Part shown: positions 1-12,803 of the stretch, piece after piece
How the letters are laid out: every line of letters starts with the position of its first letter
Numbering within the stretch: the stretch's first letter is position 1
Position numbers and translations under genes: made by a program
The notes under the pieces: model-generated
The model's input: the letters and a program-made list of their open reading frames with translations, nothing else
What the model was told of the DNA's origin: nothing
Database searches by the model: none
Origin: Halichondria panicea
Taxonomy: Eukaryota; Porifera; Demospongiae; Suberitida; Halichondriidae
Assembly (NCBI RefSeq): GCF_963675165.1
Contig: NC_087389.1
Location: forward strand, 902,001-966,000
Direction: 5' to 3'
Length of the DNA stretch: 64,000 bases

Positions 1-743
1 TGTGCATTACTCATAAAAATTTAAATAGATATGATTTTTTTATTAGCACACAATTCCCTGCCCAGTGACACAAGTGCATCCTAACCATCTATTGCCATCA
101 AGTCTTAATAATAGTTTATGCAAACATAGCAGACAGACTGACAGCATACAGAGGAAGCACACGCCCACACACTGCACATACACACCAACGCATAACATGT
201 TATGTGAGAGCATATCAAGTTCACTCTAGCTACCGGTTCACTCTAGCTACCGGTGACAGTTAAACTTTCCATCATAAATAACAGCAACACGATTAAGATG
301 AATTATAGCACATTTCCCTGACACTACCTCAGTATCAATCATTTCTATGGAAACACTCTCTATTAAGACGACACATGTTACCATGACTATTGTCTTGTTG
401 CTCATCTAGATGATGAGTATCCAGTCGCAGCCTCGCCAGCACTTGTCTGGCCCTACTTAGAATTAATCAATGGAAACCTTGTGCATATGACCAATTCCTT
501 TTATGTGGCTCGTCGGTAATTTGCCTACTAATAATATTTGTCAACAAAAAGTTAGAACAATTCATTAGAGCTCTTATAGAAACCTACAAGATAAATTCCT
601 ATGGATCCATACGAGTGCATGTACGGAGGTTTAAAAGTAGATCTCCAGCAGCAGTACGATAACTGCATAGCTACAAGACAACCAAACAGAAGACCTCCTG
701 CATAGATACAACAGCCAACCAGAGGATCCCCCACATAGCCACA
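1..743. other. 5' flank of homeobox gene
   Basis: No coding exon is supported here. The only structure I see is a tandem direct repeat of about 18 bp (gttcactctagctaccg) at 219-254. The last 70 bases before position 744 probably hold the 5' UTR and promoter of the homeobox gene, but I see no clear TATA box. Confidence 0.5.
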
Positions 744-1463
744 ATGTTCACCATAGACCACCTGCTAGGAAAGGACAAGATGACACCAGTTGCAAGGAGA
801 GATGCATCAGTGTCGTCAGTCAGGGGCAGGAAGCGCAGCTGCTGTGATGAGAGAGACAGTGGCATTGAGTGTGACTGGTCAGAGGAGCCAGCATCTCCTG
901 CCAAGAGCTGCAAGAGTGATGATGATCTATCCTTGGATACTAGTGACTTAAAGGAAGGAAGAAGCAAGAGAACCAGAACTACTTTCACACAGTTCCAGTT
1001 GGATGAATTAGAGCTGATATTCCGACAGACACACTATCCAGACGTCCTCCTCCGAGAGAAGCTGGCTATGAGAATTGGACTACCTGAGTCAAGAGTGCAA
1101 GTGTGGTTCCAGAACAGACGTGCCAAATGGAGAAAGAGGGAGAAAATCATGGCTACATCAGACACCAAAACACCACTCAGAAACTACCCTATTTCATCGC
1201 CACAAGAGTTTCTCCAGTTGTTCCCCCCTCTGACACCATGGAGACTCCCGCACATGGCAGGACCTCCATACAGCTTCCTACCAGCCCATGCAGGAGGACT
1301 AACCATACCCACTCCAGCTACCTACAATGCAGCTGCAGCATGGCTACAGCCTCAGGCCGCCCTCACGCTGGGGCAGCTGCAGTTACTAGGCAGTAGAATC
1401 TCAACGGCAGAAACTTTTATCACCGGACAGTCGGTAGTCAAAATTAAACCCCAACAATCTTAA
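744..1463 (+). CDS. PRD-class (paired-like, Q50) homeodomain transcription factor
   Basis: Single-exon ORF of 239 aa. The homeodomain spans about residues 74-133 and contains the diagnostic recognition helix [18 protein letters not shown] with Gln at homeodomain position 50, as in Arx/Alx/Otp-type paired-like factors; there is no paired box. The N-terminus [12 protein letters not shown] resembles the eh1 motif of goosecoid-type and engrailed repressors that recruits Groucho/TLE. An acidic Ser-rich stretch (about 36-70) lies between the eh1-like motif and the homeodomain. The C-terminal tail is Pro/Ala/Leu rich and has no OAR motif that I can see. The first Met was chosen because it starts the eh1-like motif and no upstream in-frame Met is needed. 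The usual PRD-class intron at homeodomain residue 46/47 is absent. Orthology to one named family is not clear. It is convergent with USB1, 128 bp away. Confidence 0.95.
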   Translation: MFTIDHLLGKDKMTPVARRDASVSSVRGRKRSCCDERDSGIECDWSEEPASPAKSCKSDDDLSLDTSDLKEGRSKRTRTTFTQFQLDELELIFRQTHYPDVLLREKLAMRIGLPESRVQVWFQNRRAKWRKREKIMATSDTKTPLRNYPISSPQEFLQLFPPLTPWRLPHMAGPPYSFLPAHAGGLTIPTPATYNAAAAWLQPQAALTLGQLQLLGSRISTAETFITGQSVVKIKPQQS

Positions 1464-1591
1464 CTAGTGTGTTATTTCATATACCCAGATCATTAGTGCA
1501 AGAGATGGCTGGTCTGTCTCATTCATCATAACATTCATTTTTTATCACATTTTTTTCTACTGTACGATAATGTATAATGAAAATTAAAATG

Positions 1592-3243
1592 CTAATTTGA
1601 TAATGGAAATGAATATAGTTTATTACCTGTTTTACATCTAGCTTCCTCAACACAGAGTTCAAAGGTTAGCTTGTCTGAGCCCTCGACTTGACTGTCCTCC
1701 AACATCATTGTCCACTCGTCCTGCATGCATGCATGGTACAGTATACAGTAAGAGTTGTACAGGGTTTCATTTATACAGCATTTTCAAGTGGGTGAACATG
1801 TGAGTTTCAAACATAAAGGGGATGATTGCAAGTATTTGCTCCAAGCAGGTGAACATTTCAAGAGGGTAAACATTCCCTGGCTAACCCCACCTGTCCCCAC
1901 CTGCACTAGTGCTGTGCCTCTACTGTGTACCGATCCCCTGCTAGTGATATCCCCCAGACACCAGTACAGGGACACATGGAACGAGGGATCCTGCAGAGGA
2001 AGAGGAGGCGGAGTATACACACAAGTACATGCACATACAACACAGCTCTTTGTGCTTGATTAGTGATTACATACACTCATGCAGGCCCAATTAAATCTTC
2101 TGTGTTCAAATCATGGGCTGTATAATAGCCTTAGCCTTAGTGATTCCTCTAAACAGTAGTTATTTGAGTAGCTACCTTTGATGGTTCAATTAGAACTGCC
2201 ATGCAATTACGTGATCCAGTCAGACAGACAGGCGGGAGAATGCTTTAGAGATAGCACGCTTCCAAATCAGGCCACAAGATAAGTATGTAATTATAAGACT
2301 AGATACTATAACTAGCAAAACGTGAGAGACATGACAGCCACAATTAATTTCAGAGCACAACTAAAGCCAAACATAGAATGTACAGATACGAAGTGTGCTC
2401 AGATAATTGAGTAAGTGCATATCTCCTTACACCAGCTACTAGCTCACAAGGTGTCCTATTACACACCAGCACTGAACTCATTACCGTGTAGTATTCCTGC
2501 AGCTTGTATGCTGCCAAGCACTGGTCCACATCATCCACCAGGGACTGCATCTGTACCAATCAATAGCAGGCAATTCAACTACTGCATGTGTGCAACAGAG
2601 CTACCAAGCCAAGTCTCTATGGCTATCAACCACCCTTTAATTGGCTCTCAACAAAATAATTATTGATCAACATTATCAACATGTCATGTGCAGTGAATAA
2701 TCGACTGTTAAGCTGGTAACTGGATATTATTATGTTGATGCTAGAACATTATTAACCGCCACTGTCACTGATCTAACCTGATTGGAAGCCATCTGCCTCA
2801 AAGCCTAGCAAATACCCCTGAGCAAAATAAGCACTCAGAGCATAACAACAGGCCTGGAGCTCAACACGCTCACATCATCATACCAAATCAAGAGGCAGTC
2901 GTTGCAGAAATTCCCATTTTTATAAGGTAATTGAATACTGATATCTTGGTAAACACGGTTACTCAACACAACACATACAAGAATCCACGAATGAGCTATG
3001 ACTGTCACAGAACAAGAATTGAGACATTAAAAGCCACAGTAGTGCAATACTTTCATCTAACAGGATTCAAATCTAATTTTAACAGTAATTTGTTAAATTT
3101 CAACGCAAAATTTGACTTTGTTTGTCCACTGTACAGTGTGTAACAAACTGGTTGTTTGTCAACATGGACATTGCTGGTTAAGGAGGGGCTGCTATAAACT
3201 GACTACCAACCATTGACTGGATATTGAAGCAATGACAACAGAA

Positions 3244-3290
<47 letters not shown>

Positions 3291-4772
3291 ACTAGCTAGC
3301 GGTTGGCAGGCGTTACACTATCACCAACCAATTTAAGTAAGCAAACCAACAAAATGAATGGATTTTGGTGTAATGTTGTTGAGAGAGAAGCACATACCTG
3401 ATCTTGCCCATACACCAGATCCAAGCCAATGAACGATCTGAGGAGAATTAAATAATTCAGGGGTTGGGATAATCCGACAGTTGAACTCTGACCTTGTTTT
3501 CTCCTCATTCACATAGAATGCAAGGTTTTTAAACCCTACACTAAAAGGTCGTCTTTGTTTGAACTTTTCCCTGAGAGAGTGTGTGAGTGGGTCCATCCAG
3601 TGATGCTGTATTGGGACTGTCCGGGAGAGACTCACATGACGGTCTGCTAGAGGGAACCACTCAACCGTGCTACATGTGTGATAGTTGGGACTCACAAAGC
3701 TTTTTTACAATAATCACGGGACTGGCTGAACAAGGGCAACACTCAAGGTATTCATTTCTAGCTACTATTTAAATTTAGCCTTAGCTAAATTACGGGACCT
3801 TTTCATAGGGGAAATTTGAACATGATGATATTCTCACAGCCTACCTCAAATGTTTCTGCAAGCTCTGCTGTAGACAGTTGACACAGGCCATCTCTTGTTG
3901 AGTCATCTCCATGGCAATGAAGACATGAGTGGACCAGTTGCCTCGTACATGAGGGAATGATCGCACTCTCCCCTCATGGTATCCATCACTCCTCTCCTCT
4001 TCTGTGTAGCGGGGAATACAGCAGTTATGAGCAAATGGCTTCATCAAAGTTTGGCCATACCATGGTTAAAATGACAAATTAGGGCCCCAACTAAAAAAGG
4101 TCTCTTTCCAAGCTTTCCGAAAATCCTAATATTTTTGACATCGGGTCAATGATACTAAAGTTACGGCTGTTGAAAGATGTTCAACTACAACCTCCGTTTA
4201 AAATACGATTTTGGTTTAATCAATAGTTTCAGCTGCCATAACTTGAATTCCGTGGATCCAAGTTCAACGATTTTACGATTTTCTGAAAGCTTAGAAAGAG
4301 ACCTTTCAAACGGTGTCATCAAAGTTTATTATTGAGCGATAAATTTATTTGCCAATATGGTCACACCATGAATAATAGCCCATGGTCCAAGGCCGAAAAA
4401 TGACAAATTAGGGCCCCAACTAAATTTTGGATTGAAACACATCATTTGAAAGGTCTCTTTCTAAGCTTTCCAAAAATCCTAACATTTTTGACATCGGATC
4501 AACGATACTAAAGTTACGGCTGTTGAAAAGGTTCAACTACAACCCCCTCCCTCCGTTTAATCTCACAATTTTATACAGGTACCTTCATTGCTGAACATGG
4601 TCAGTATTGCGGATGGTAATGAGAGGGCAGGTAACTCTTCTCTCCTAGGTCTCTTGACTGGAGGAGGTGAGCTGCTCTCTCTGGAGGGGGGCTTCCTGGA
4701 CGATGAGGCAGCTTCCTCATCGCTTAAGGCTGCTGCAGAGTCTGAGTCAGAGTAGTTGACAAGGCTAGCCAT
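1592..4772 (-). CDS. USB1: USB1, U6 snRNA 3' phosphodiesterase
   Basis: Seven exons, complement(1592-1720, 1931-1990, 2485-2550, 3398-3437, 3493-3669, 3845-4001, 4583-4772), all with GT-AG ends and consistent phase, give 272 aa, close to the usual length of about 265. The family trims and ends the oligo(U) tail of U6 snRNA in the nucleus, as a 2H phosphoesterase with two HxS motifs. Both are present: HVSLS near residue 135 and FHVSLYW near residue 210. Other family marks are RSFPHVRGNWSTHVF, NEEKTRSFIGL and the C-terminal ARCKTGNKLYSFPL. The N-terminus is a typical low-complexity acidic/Ser-rich leader beginning MASLVNYSDSDS. The 40-bp exon 4 is too short to be found by ORF scanning. The gene is divergent from the AP-2 alpha gene (667 bp between start codons), so the two may share a promoter region. 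Confidence 0.96.
3249..3289. repeat. (GT)n microsatellite
   Basis: About 20 uninterrupted GT units inside the USB1 intron between exons 3398-3437 and 2485-2550. Confidence 0.95.
4055..4545. repeat. Pair of diverged direct repeats in USB1 intron 1
   Basis: Positions about 4070-4180 and 4400-4535 share the string tgacaaattagggccccaac, followed by matching stretches (aaggtctctttc, aagctttcc, atttttgacatcgg, actaaagttacggctgttg). A related fragment (atcatctgaaaagtctctct to atggctgtt) occurs at about 60353-60428 in TTC17. This looks like a dispersed short repeat family of unknown class. Confidence 0.7.
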
Positions 4773-5439
4773 GCCACATGGTAACAAAGAGAGGCGTGAC
4801 CTCCAGGGGAATTCCAAACATATAGGGGGAATTCTAAGCATGTAATGAATGGGGCGTGGCACTAAGGGGGAATTCCCAAACATGTAGTGGTCAACCACTA
4901 TTCAAGAAGTGTCACGTGAACTTTGTCATGGGGCTTGTAAAATGGCGTTCTGCTCGTAAATAAACCCTTAACCTTAGGAGTTGAGTATAGAGTTGTGTAC
5001 GTGTACGTGTGTGTCTGCGCTCGGTTACCACAGATCTGAACTTTGTACAAGCTTAAGATTGGCCATTTTAAAGCATTCTGGTGAGTTTATTCTGTGTACG
5101 TGTGTCAGCAAACAGCTAGTGTCAACATGTACCAGCCCTAGCCTCCATACCTGTAGAATATGAGTCACCCAGTGGTATATATATATGAGACAAGTGCATG
5201 TTACTAAGTGTTTGGTATCCTAGCACACTGTATGTAATTATTGTACGAGACCTTGGTCCTCAAGAAGTGGGTGTGGTCCTACATACAACAGTGCTCAATA
5301 TCATCTGTACGTCTATACGTGTGTGTTTATATTACCATCCCTAGTGTGTGTGCACACACCCAATGCTAGTAGACATCACAGCAAGGGAGACTAATTATCC
5401 TCCTCTGTGTATATAGATCGAGAGTCATACTAACCAATT
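4773..5439. promoter_or_regulatory. Bidirectional intergenic region USB1 / AP-2 alpha
   Basis: 667 bp separate the divergent start codons of USB1 and the AP-2 alpha gene. Three copies of a short motif, aggggaattc followed by a run ending in aaacat or aagcat, lie at 4805-4885. No strong TATA box is close to either start. A shared promoter is inferred from spacing only. Confidence 0.45.
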
Positions 5440-7884
5440 ATGTCGAGCAAGTTTGGAGAGAATATTCGCGGGCTGACTGTGTTCATCTCAGACATCAGAA
5501 ACTGTGAGCCCTCCCCCCCACACACCACACACCACACACACTTATCACACACACTAGTGGTAGTAGGTACATGTATAATGACTCACCTCCTCACTGCTCA
5601 GGCAAGTCGAAGGAGGCAGAGAGAAAGAGGATCAACAAAGAGTTGGCCAACATCAGATCAAAGTTTAAGAGTAAGTGCCACCTTGGTCACTGGCTATTCT
5701 AGCCCTGAGGCAATATCTAACTATCTCTCTCTGTTCCTCAGATGATAGACTGGATGGATACCAGAAGAAGAAGTATGTGTGTAAACTGGTATTCATCTTT
5801 CTTCTTGGTAATGACATTGACTTTGGCTATCAAGAGGCGGTCAACCTTCTCTCCAGCACACGATTCTCAGAGAAACAGATTGTGAGTGCAAGTGAAGGGA
5901 GGGTGGGGGTCCAGTGCCAGCAGTGTGCAAGTGAAGGGAGGGTGGTGGTCCAGTGCAAGCAGTGTGCAAGTGAAGGGAGGGTGGTGGTCCAGTGCAAGCA
6001 GTGTGCAAGTGAAGGGAGGGTGGTGGTCCAGTGCAAGCAGTGTGCAAGTGAAGGGAGGGTGGTGGTCCAGTGCAAGCAGTGTGCAAGTGAAGGGAGGGTG
6101 GTGGTCCAGTGCAAGCAGTGTGCAAGTGAAGGGAGGGTGGTGGTCCAGTGCCAGCAGTGTGCAAGTGAAGGGAGGGTGGTGGTCCAGTGCAAGCAGTGTG
6201 CAAGTGAAGGGAGGGCGGTGGTCCAGTGCAAGCAGTGTGCCTGCTGTTGATGATCGTGTATGTGTATTGAAAGTATAACTGCTACTAGATGATTGTTAGT
6301 GATGTGTGTGTCCTCCCCTCCCCTCCAGGGCTATCTGTTTGTTAGTGTGATGATCGGGGGCAATCATGAACTGAGTCAGCTCATCAACCAGTCCATCCGC
6401 CATGACCTCGAGTCTAGTATCCCTGTGTTCAACACTCTAGCCATGCAGTGTATCGCTAACGTGGCCAATAAAGACATGGCAGAACAACTGGCCAAGGATG
6501 TACCACCTCTTCTTGTCAGGTAACTTCTCTCTCTTTCCCTCCCCTCATCAACCCCCCCCCCCCTTCAGTGATCGTACTAATGCTGTAAAGCAGACTGCTG
6601 CTCTGTGCCTCCTTCGTCTCCTGAGGGTCAACCCACAAGCTGTGTCCATAGACCAGTATGCTGTCAAGATTGTACAGCTAATCAACGAGAAACACATGGT
6701 AAGAGCACCCCCCCCCCAATGTGTGTGTGTGTGTGTGTGTGTTACTGCCCCCCCCCCCCCAACACACACAGGGTGTAGTGACTGCTGCCTGTAGTCTACT
6801 GGAGGAGCTGGCCCATATCAACTCCCTGGGCTTCAGTGAGTGTGTACCACTGGCTGTCACTAAGCTCTTCAAGGTCAGCACACACACACTCAAGTACTTA
6901 AGAGCAGCCACTTAGCAATAAAGATGTTCGTGTAGGAGTCATGCAACATTCCTGATTTTTGTTGGTAGTTATTAATACTCGTTATCTATATCCTGCCTGT
7001 AGATTGTGACCTCATCCTCGAGTGACTGGCAGGACTATACCTACTACTTTGTGGCAGCTCCCTGGGTTAGTGTCAAGCTCATGAGACTGCTGCAATGCTT
7101 CGATAGCCCTAGTAAGCCACTTGTACAGTCATGTATATACATGTAGTTGGGTCAATCGAGTAGTGTTAAAACCTTTTCACCTCACTTGAAATGCAAACCT
7201 TTCTAGAGAAAGCCTAAGCAACTACTAAGCTACAGTGTACAAACAATTACCTAAAAATCGATTGAGGTGAATGGGTTGTATAGATCTCTCCTTCCCTCAG
7301 CTGACCCAGTGGTGAGGGCCAGACTGTGTGAGGCACTGGACTCCATTGTCAACAAGGCACAAGAACCCAACAAGTCTAAGAAGGTCCAATACACGAATGC
7401 CAAGCACTGTGTTCTCTTTGAGGCCATCAACCTCATCCTGCATTTCCAAGGGTGGGTGTCTGTGTGCGTGCGTGGGGGTGGGTGGGTGCGTGTGGTGTTG
7501 GCTTTCTAGCTTCATAACTTGTAAAGGTGGCCGTAACTTGAGCTGAGATTCATTGTCCAGTTTCTGAAATAGGTTTTGTTTCTAGCTGTGTATTGTACGT
7601 ATGTACTCTATCCTGTATGATATGTGCTTAGATACTCACACTCCTCCCCTACCCACAGTGACCCCAGCCTCCAAGTGAGAGCTGCCAACCTCTTAGGTGG
7701 GTTCCTCACACACAAGGATGTGAACATGCGCTACCTTTCTCTGGAAAGCCTCAGCCATCTTGCCATCTCTGATCTCACTAGAGAAGCCATTAAGAAACAT
7801 CAGTCTGTTGTCCTGGAAACTCTAATGGTGTGCACACACACACACCACCACCACCACCCCTCCCCACACACACACCACACCACC

Positions 7885-7917
<33 letters not shown>

Positions 7918-10900
7918 GTACTAACACTATTCTCCCACACACACAGACTGAGAAGGACATCAGTGTACGTCAGCGTGCCATTGACCTCCTCTACGCCATG
8001 TGTGATCAGTCCAATGCTGTGGATATTGTGGGACAACTCATGCCTTATCTGGAGAAGGCAGATTACTCCATCAGGGAAACCTTGGTACAGTAGTACATGT
8101 GTGTACTGTACATCGTGTAGCGGGTTATTTTCGTATGGTGGATATTTTCGTATTTTTCGTATTGTAAAATTATTCTACTGCAATTGGTTCAACGTCACTA
8201 TCCTGAGCTGTACGAATAATTTAATTGGGCAGTTCATACGAACATTTGCACCAACGAACTTTACATGACCTGCATTCCTATTTATCCAGGTTTTGAAGAT
8301 AGCTATTTTGGCTGAGAAGTTTGCCACTGATTTCAAATGGTATGTGGATATCATCCTGAACCTCATCCGATTGGCCGGTGACTACGTGGGTGAAGAGGTG
8401 TGGTATAGAATCATTCAGATCATCATCAACAAACAAGATGTCCAGGGCTATGCTGCAAAGACTTGCTTCGAGGTACTAGCAAACACATAGCTACAATGCT
8501 AAAATTGTAATAATTATTAATGTTGCGTGTACTGTACAGGCACTGCAAGCTCCAGCCTGTCATGAGAATATGGTGAAAGTGGGAGGCTATATCCTGGGAG
8601 AGTTTGGCAACCTCATAGCTGGTGATGCTAGATCCAGGTAACCTCCTTATAGTATGTGGCTCATGACTGTGTGTCACTGCATGGTGTCTCCCATTCCCAG
8701 TCCACTGGTCCAGTTTCAGTTACTCCATTCCAAGTACCACTTGTGTTCAGCCAGCACGCGAGGTATACTGCTCTCCTCATACGTCAAGTTCATCAATCTC
8801 TTCCCTGAGATAAAGCCACAGATACAGGAGGTAATGAAGCTTGTGCTGTATTTAGAGCACCAGTGTATCATCATGCTTGTCTCTGTTAGGTTCTCAACTC
8901 TGACAACCAGTCACGTAATTCAAACCAGGAGCTTCAACAAAGAGCAATCGAGTACAACAAGCTAGCCACCATCGGCACCTCAGACCTTCTGGTGAGTCAT
9001 GCCAAAGTCTATTAGGCCCTCACAATGTTCTCATAACTTTGTCATAGTTTCCTCAATTTCAAAATGTCATACCATTGGATTCCTTGTTAAAAAGCGCTTC
9101 TATCTATAACTAAAAGTTAGCATTTTCCATGTAGAATTCCCTGGTGTACTAGTCAACCTGTGAAGCCATAATTGCCCACATAACTTCCAGGGCCCCACAG
9201 ACATTATGAGTGTGCATTGACTTGTCTGTGTGTGTATAGGCGACGGTTCTGGAGGAGATGCCAGCCTTCCCTGAGCGTGAGTCCTCACTCCTCTCCAAGC
9301 TGCATGAGAGTGCTCCCTGGACTGCAAAGCTGCATAAAGATGTCACCTCACCAGCGAGTCAGCCATCACCAGAGAGAGAACCCAGCAGCACAGTCTCCAA
9401 TGGACCCACACAATCACCAGCTGTTAACATTGGGATGCCTATAGAGCCACTCATCAACACAGGTACTGTGTACTGTGTGTGTGTGTGCCATTTCAATGTG
9501 GCATCCCAGGGTCATTAGATTGGACAATCCTAACCCAAGTATCACCATCATATATCCATGTCCCCAGATCTCATCACCCCCTCCACCACCACCAATAGTG
9601 GAGGCAACCTGTTGGTGGATGTGTTTGCTGTTGAACCCGTGGCCACACCCCCTGCCCCTCCCACTGGTGACATTGTCTCCCCTGGTGCAGAGGAAGGGTT
9701 CAATAGATTCCTCACTAAGAGCAATGGTGTACTCTTTGAGAATGACATGCTGCAGATTGGTGTCAAGTCAGACTTTAAGAAGAACCTGGGTAATGAATCA
9801 AGCTTCTTGTAGGTACACTCTTCACCATGTGTCTATTGTTCCCATACACAGGACGGATAGGGGTGTTCTTTGGTAACAAGTCTACCAGTCCTCTCAAGAA
9901 CTTTTCCTCAGCTCTGACTCTCCCAGGAGATCTAGCCTCCTCTCTTGGTGTGGTTGCTAAACCTATTGCCACTTCCATAGAGGGTGGAGCACAAGTACAG
10001 CAAGTCATTGATGCTACAGCCCTCAACATCTACACTGAGGCACCTCGTCTGGCCATCACCTTCAAGTAAGTCAATAGTTTATAGCTAGTCTAGTACTTAG
10101 CTTACTTTGTTAAACTGTTGTCCTCCTCACACAGTTTGGGTGGGACTCCTCATAGCTTTGTCCTTAAGTTACCCGTCCCCATCTCCAAGTACTTGGAGGC
10201 TACCACTCTCTCTTCAGCTGACTTCTTTCAGAGATGGAAGGCACTTGCCAGGTAGGAAGAAGCATTCTCATTATCAGTGTGTTGTGACATGTGTTGTGTG
10301 TGTTTGTAGCCCCCAACAAGAAGCTCAGAGTGTTTTCCCAGCTAAGTACCCCATAGAGTATGCGTCTGCAAAAACAAAAGTAAGTGGCCAACTAACTCTC
10401 ACTTATGTTGTTGAGTATATTCTTCTCACAGTTGTTGGGATTTGGACTGTCAGTGATCAGTGACATTGATCCTAACCCTGACAACTTTGTCTCAGCTGGC
10501 ATTGTCAACACCACTTCAGTCCTAGTGGGCTGTCTAGTACGTCTGGAGCCTAACAAACAGACAAAGGTACGTATTGTGTGTGTGTGTGTGGGTTTAGATC
10601 CATCTTCTGTGAAAAGTCAGTATAGGCAGGAAATTTTGTGGATGCAAATTTTTGGCTCCAGAGCCCTCAGTAGAAATGTTTGTGGGTTCTAATAATTAAT
10701 TCGTGGTTCAATGCCAGGAAACCACACCCACCAATAGCTTTGTATGTGAAATACCGGTGCGTAGGAGTTTATTGTTTTGTGTTAACTATAATTACCTCAC
10801 GAAAATTTCTCGCTAATAATTATGGTATTTTAAGTGACTGCTGCTGTTCTCACATGCACTAATGGCTGTGTGTTCTGCTGCAGATGTATCGACTGACAAT

Positions 10901-10961
10901 TAGGACATCCAACGAAACCATTTCCAAGGAATTCTGTGACATTCTATCCAAGCAATTTTAG
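5440..10961 (+). CDS. AP2A1: AP-2 clathrin adaptor complex, alpha subunit (alpha-adaptin)
   Basis: Twenty-one exons: 5440-5503, 5602-5670, 5742-5881, 6329-6519, 6569-6698, 6772-6873, 7003-7111, 7301-7451, 7659-7827, 7947-8084, 8290-8472, 8540-8637, 8701-8830, 8890-8991, 9240-9462, 9568-9789, 9852-10065, 10135-10251, 10310-10379, 10432-10566, 10884-10961. They join in frame to about 944 aa; vertebrate alpha subunits have about 940. The protein is the large subunit of AP-2 at the plasma membrane, binding PIP2 and cargo and recruiting endocytic partners. Visible marks are the N-terminal [13 protein letters not shown] and [15 protein letters not shown] (basic PIP2-contact region), the trunk HEAT solenoid ([10 protein letters not shown]-like [28 protein letters not shown]), a Pro/Ser-rich hinge coded by 9240-9660, and an appendage with GVLFEND and [11 protein letters not shown]. 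The hinge is short with no obvious clathrin box. The first Met fits the family start. Confidence 0.97.
5885..6241. repeat. 39-bp minisatellite, 9 units, in AP-2 alpha intron 3
   Basis: Nine tandem units of 39 bp (core gcaagtgaagggagggtgg) fill most of the intron between 5881 and 6329. Units differ at only a few positions (for example gtgggg in the first, gggcgg in the last). Because 39 is a multiple of 3, the array stays open in several frames on both strands and creates spurious ORFs. Confidence 0.97.
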
Positions 10962-12803
10962 CATTGTAACTGTGTTTGTCTTAGCTAGGTATCAAATAGA
11001 TTATGACTGCATATACTGATTGCTTTGACCATGTGTTGTATATTATTATTATAATAGAGATTATTCACTTTCTGTTGTATATAATTATTATTATGAATTG
11101 TTGGCAGTAGTATGCATGCATATGCTTGTTGTGAGTGTCGCTTCTTGTTTTTATTTGTGTCCTTATAGATTATTAAAAAGTTATACTGATCAACACAGAT
11201 CAATGCTGCATGTATATAATTATTAGGGCAGGAGTGTATTCACTAGCTCCTGTAATTACCTAATCAGATGGATAGATCTAGAACTTTCCATGTAAGTAAT
11301 CAGGAGTGTATGAAGTATCTATAGTTATCTTAGTCAGTAATTTTTGTCACCACATGTGATAACTGTGAAGCTGATATTGAAAGACCAGATTACAACAAAA
11401 ACACCCCAGCAGGAGGAGATGTGGGGCAAGGGGATGGTGGGATTGGGAAGGACCCATTAAGAAGGCCATTAAGAAGGTCATGGAGAGGACAGGCCTCCCC
11501 ATGGCCAAGGTTGAAGTGAGTTACTTTAATTTTGTTATGCCATGTATTTAATATAATTATTTGTACAGAGATGGATTGACAACTAAGTGGAAACCTGGGT
11601 GAAGTACTAATTAGGTAAGAAATAGTTATAAGAAATTTGGCTTGGAAATAAGCCATAACACTATTTTAACATTAATGGTACATTTAACGCTGTGGTACAC
11701 GTACAATAATTAGATCCCACTTGTGTGTGTTTAGCAGGGAATTATGAGCCATAATCTCATAGTTTCCCAGGGAATTATAAGCTTGAGGGTATAAAGTACA
11801 AGTATAATTTTTTGAATGTACAGAAATGATAATGTATAGCTGCATGATAATTAATTAGCTATGGCTGTTCAGTTTTTTCACTATACCAGTTTCTATAGCG
11901 TTTGCTGGGTTGATGGTAGAGTTCCCCAGGATCTTTTCTTGTCGAGGAACACTAAGAGCCAATGATTTTAACAGTTCTGGGTCCATTGTCACAAGCATGA
12001 AAGCATGTCTTCAACTTGTAGCATTTGTCAACTTTGTCCTCCTGACTTCTGTTTCTATCCTGCAGCCAATGTTTCAAATTGCAGTAGACTCCTGTGTCTT
12101 TTTGGGAACGATAGTGCACTGTAGCATGGAGTCACTAGTTTGTCCATTCCAATGTTGAAGCAAGGCCAATGCAAAGGTTTTTTTAGCAGAAATCATCTAG
12201 ACTAGCTTGTCAGAACAGGACATTTTCAAAAATAAAGCTGTTGCTAAGGCTTGCTGCTTTTATAGATACACTTCTTGCCTGAGGCAGCCAATGAAAAGTG
12301 GGATCTAAATCAGTTAGCACATGTACATTCGGTATCTATGGTTATAGTGTCCCTCATCCCTCGGGCAAAGCCCTCGTGATATGGGACACTATAACACATA
12401 GATACCTCATGCCCATGTACTATCTATAACTTAGTAAGCTTATAACAAACTCTAGCTGAGCTCTGTAAGTGTGAGCCATAGTCTACCAAGATCTAGTAAT
12501 AATGTGAACGCCATTTTATTTCCTATTTGTAATAATGTGAACGCCATTTTATTTCCTATTTGATCTGCAGATGCAATAACATACTGTACGTCCGAGGCAT
12601 TGACGAGGAGGAAAAAGGAGAAATGAAAGAATGATTATAGACTGTGTAAAACTACTGGCCATTATGTTTAATAGTTTTCCCGTCACATGCATCACATTTC
12701 TGTTCTATTTTCTCTTTGCTTCATCTATCCCTTGTGCATTATATACAAAAATTGAGTAGCCATTAATACAAAAATGAGTTAATGTTGACAAATTTGAGCT
12801 CAG
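10962..12803. other. Intergenic, no supported gene
   Basis: 1.84 kb between the AP-2 alpha stop and the HEAT-repeat gene. It is AT-rich. A direct repeat (taataatgtgaacgccattttatttcctattt) is cut here into pieces: taatgtgaacgccatttta occurs twice, at about 12499 and 12531. A strong inverted repeat lies at 12331-12406. An open frame at 11910-12158 has no recognisable domain and I do not call it a gene. Confidence 0.6.
12331..12406. repeat. Inverted repeat / hairpin, MITE-like
   Basis: Left arm ggtatctatggttatagtg with following tccc, right arm gggacactataaca with following catagatacc, about 30 bases of loop containing tcgggcaaagccctcg. The near-perfect arms of about 23 bp suggest a short foldback element. 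Confidence 0.75.

Noticed and set aside
5885-6241. CRISPR-like regular repeat array
   Set aside because: Units are directly adjacent without unique spacers and the genome is animal.
5675-6278. Several long ORFs on both strands over 5675-6278 with 13-residue Cys-rich repeats
   Set aside because: All are shadows of the 39-bp minisatellite in AP-2 alpha intron 3; the real exons on both sides splice across it in frame.
9475-9876. 133-aa ORF overlapping the AP-2 alpha hinge
   Set aside because: Wrong frame relative to the AP-2 alpha exon 9568-9789, which encodes the recognised hinge and appendage.
11910-12158. 82-aa plus-strand ORF between AP-2 alpha and the HEAT gene
   Set aside because: No recognisable domain, no splice or promoter context; the opposite strand also gives only broken reading. 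Not enough to call a gene or an element.
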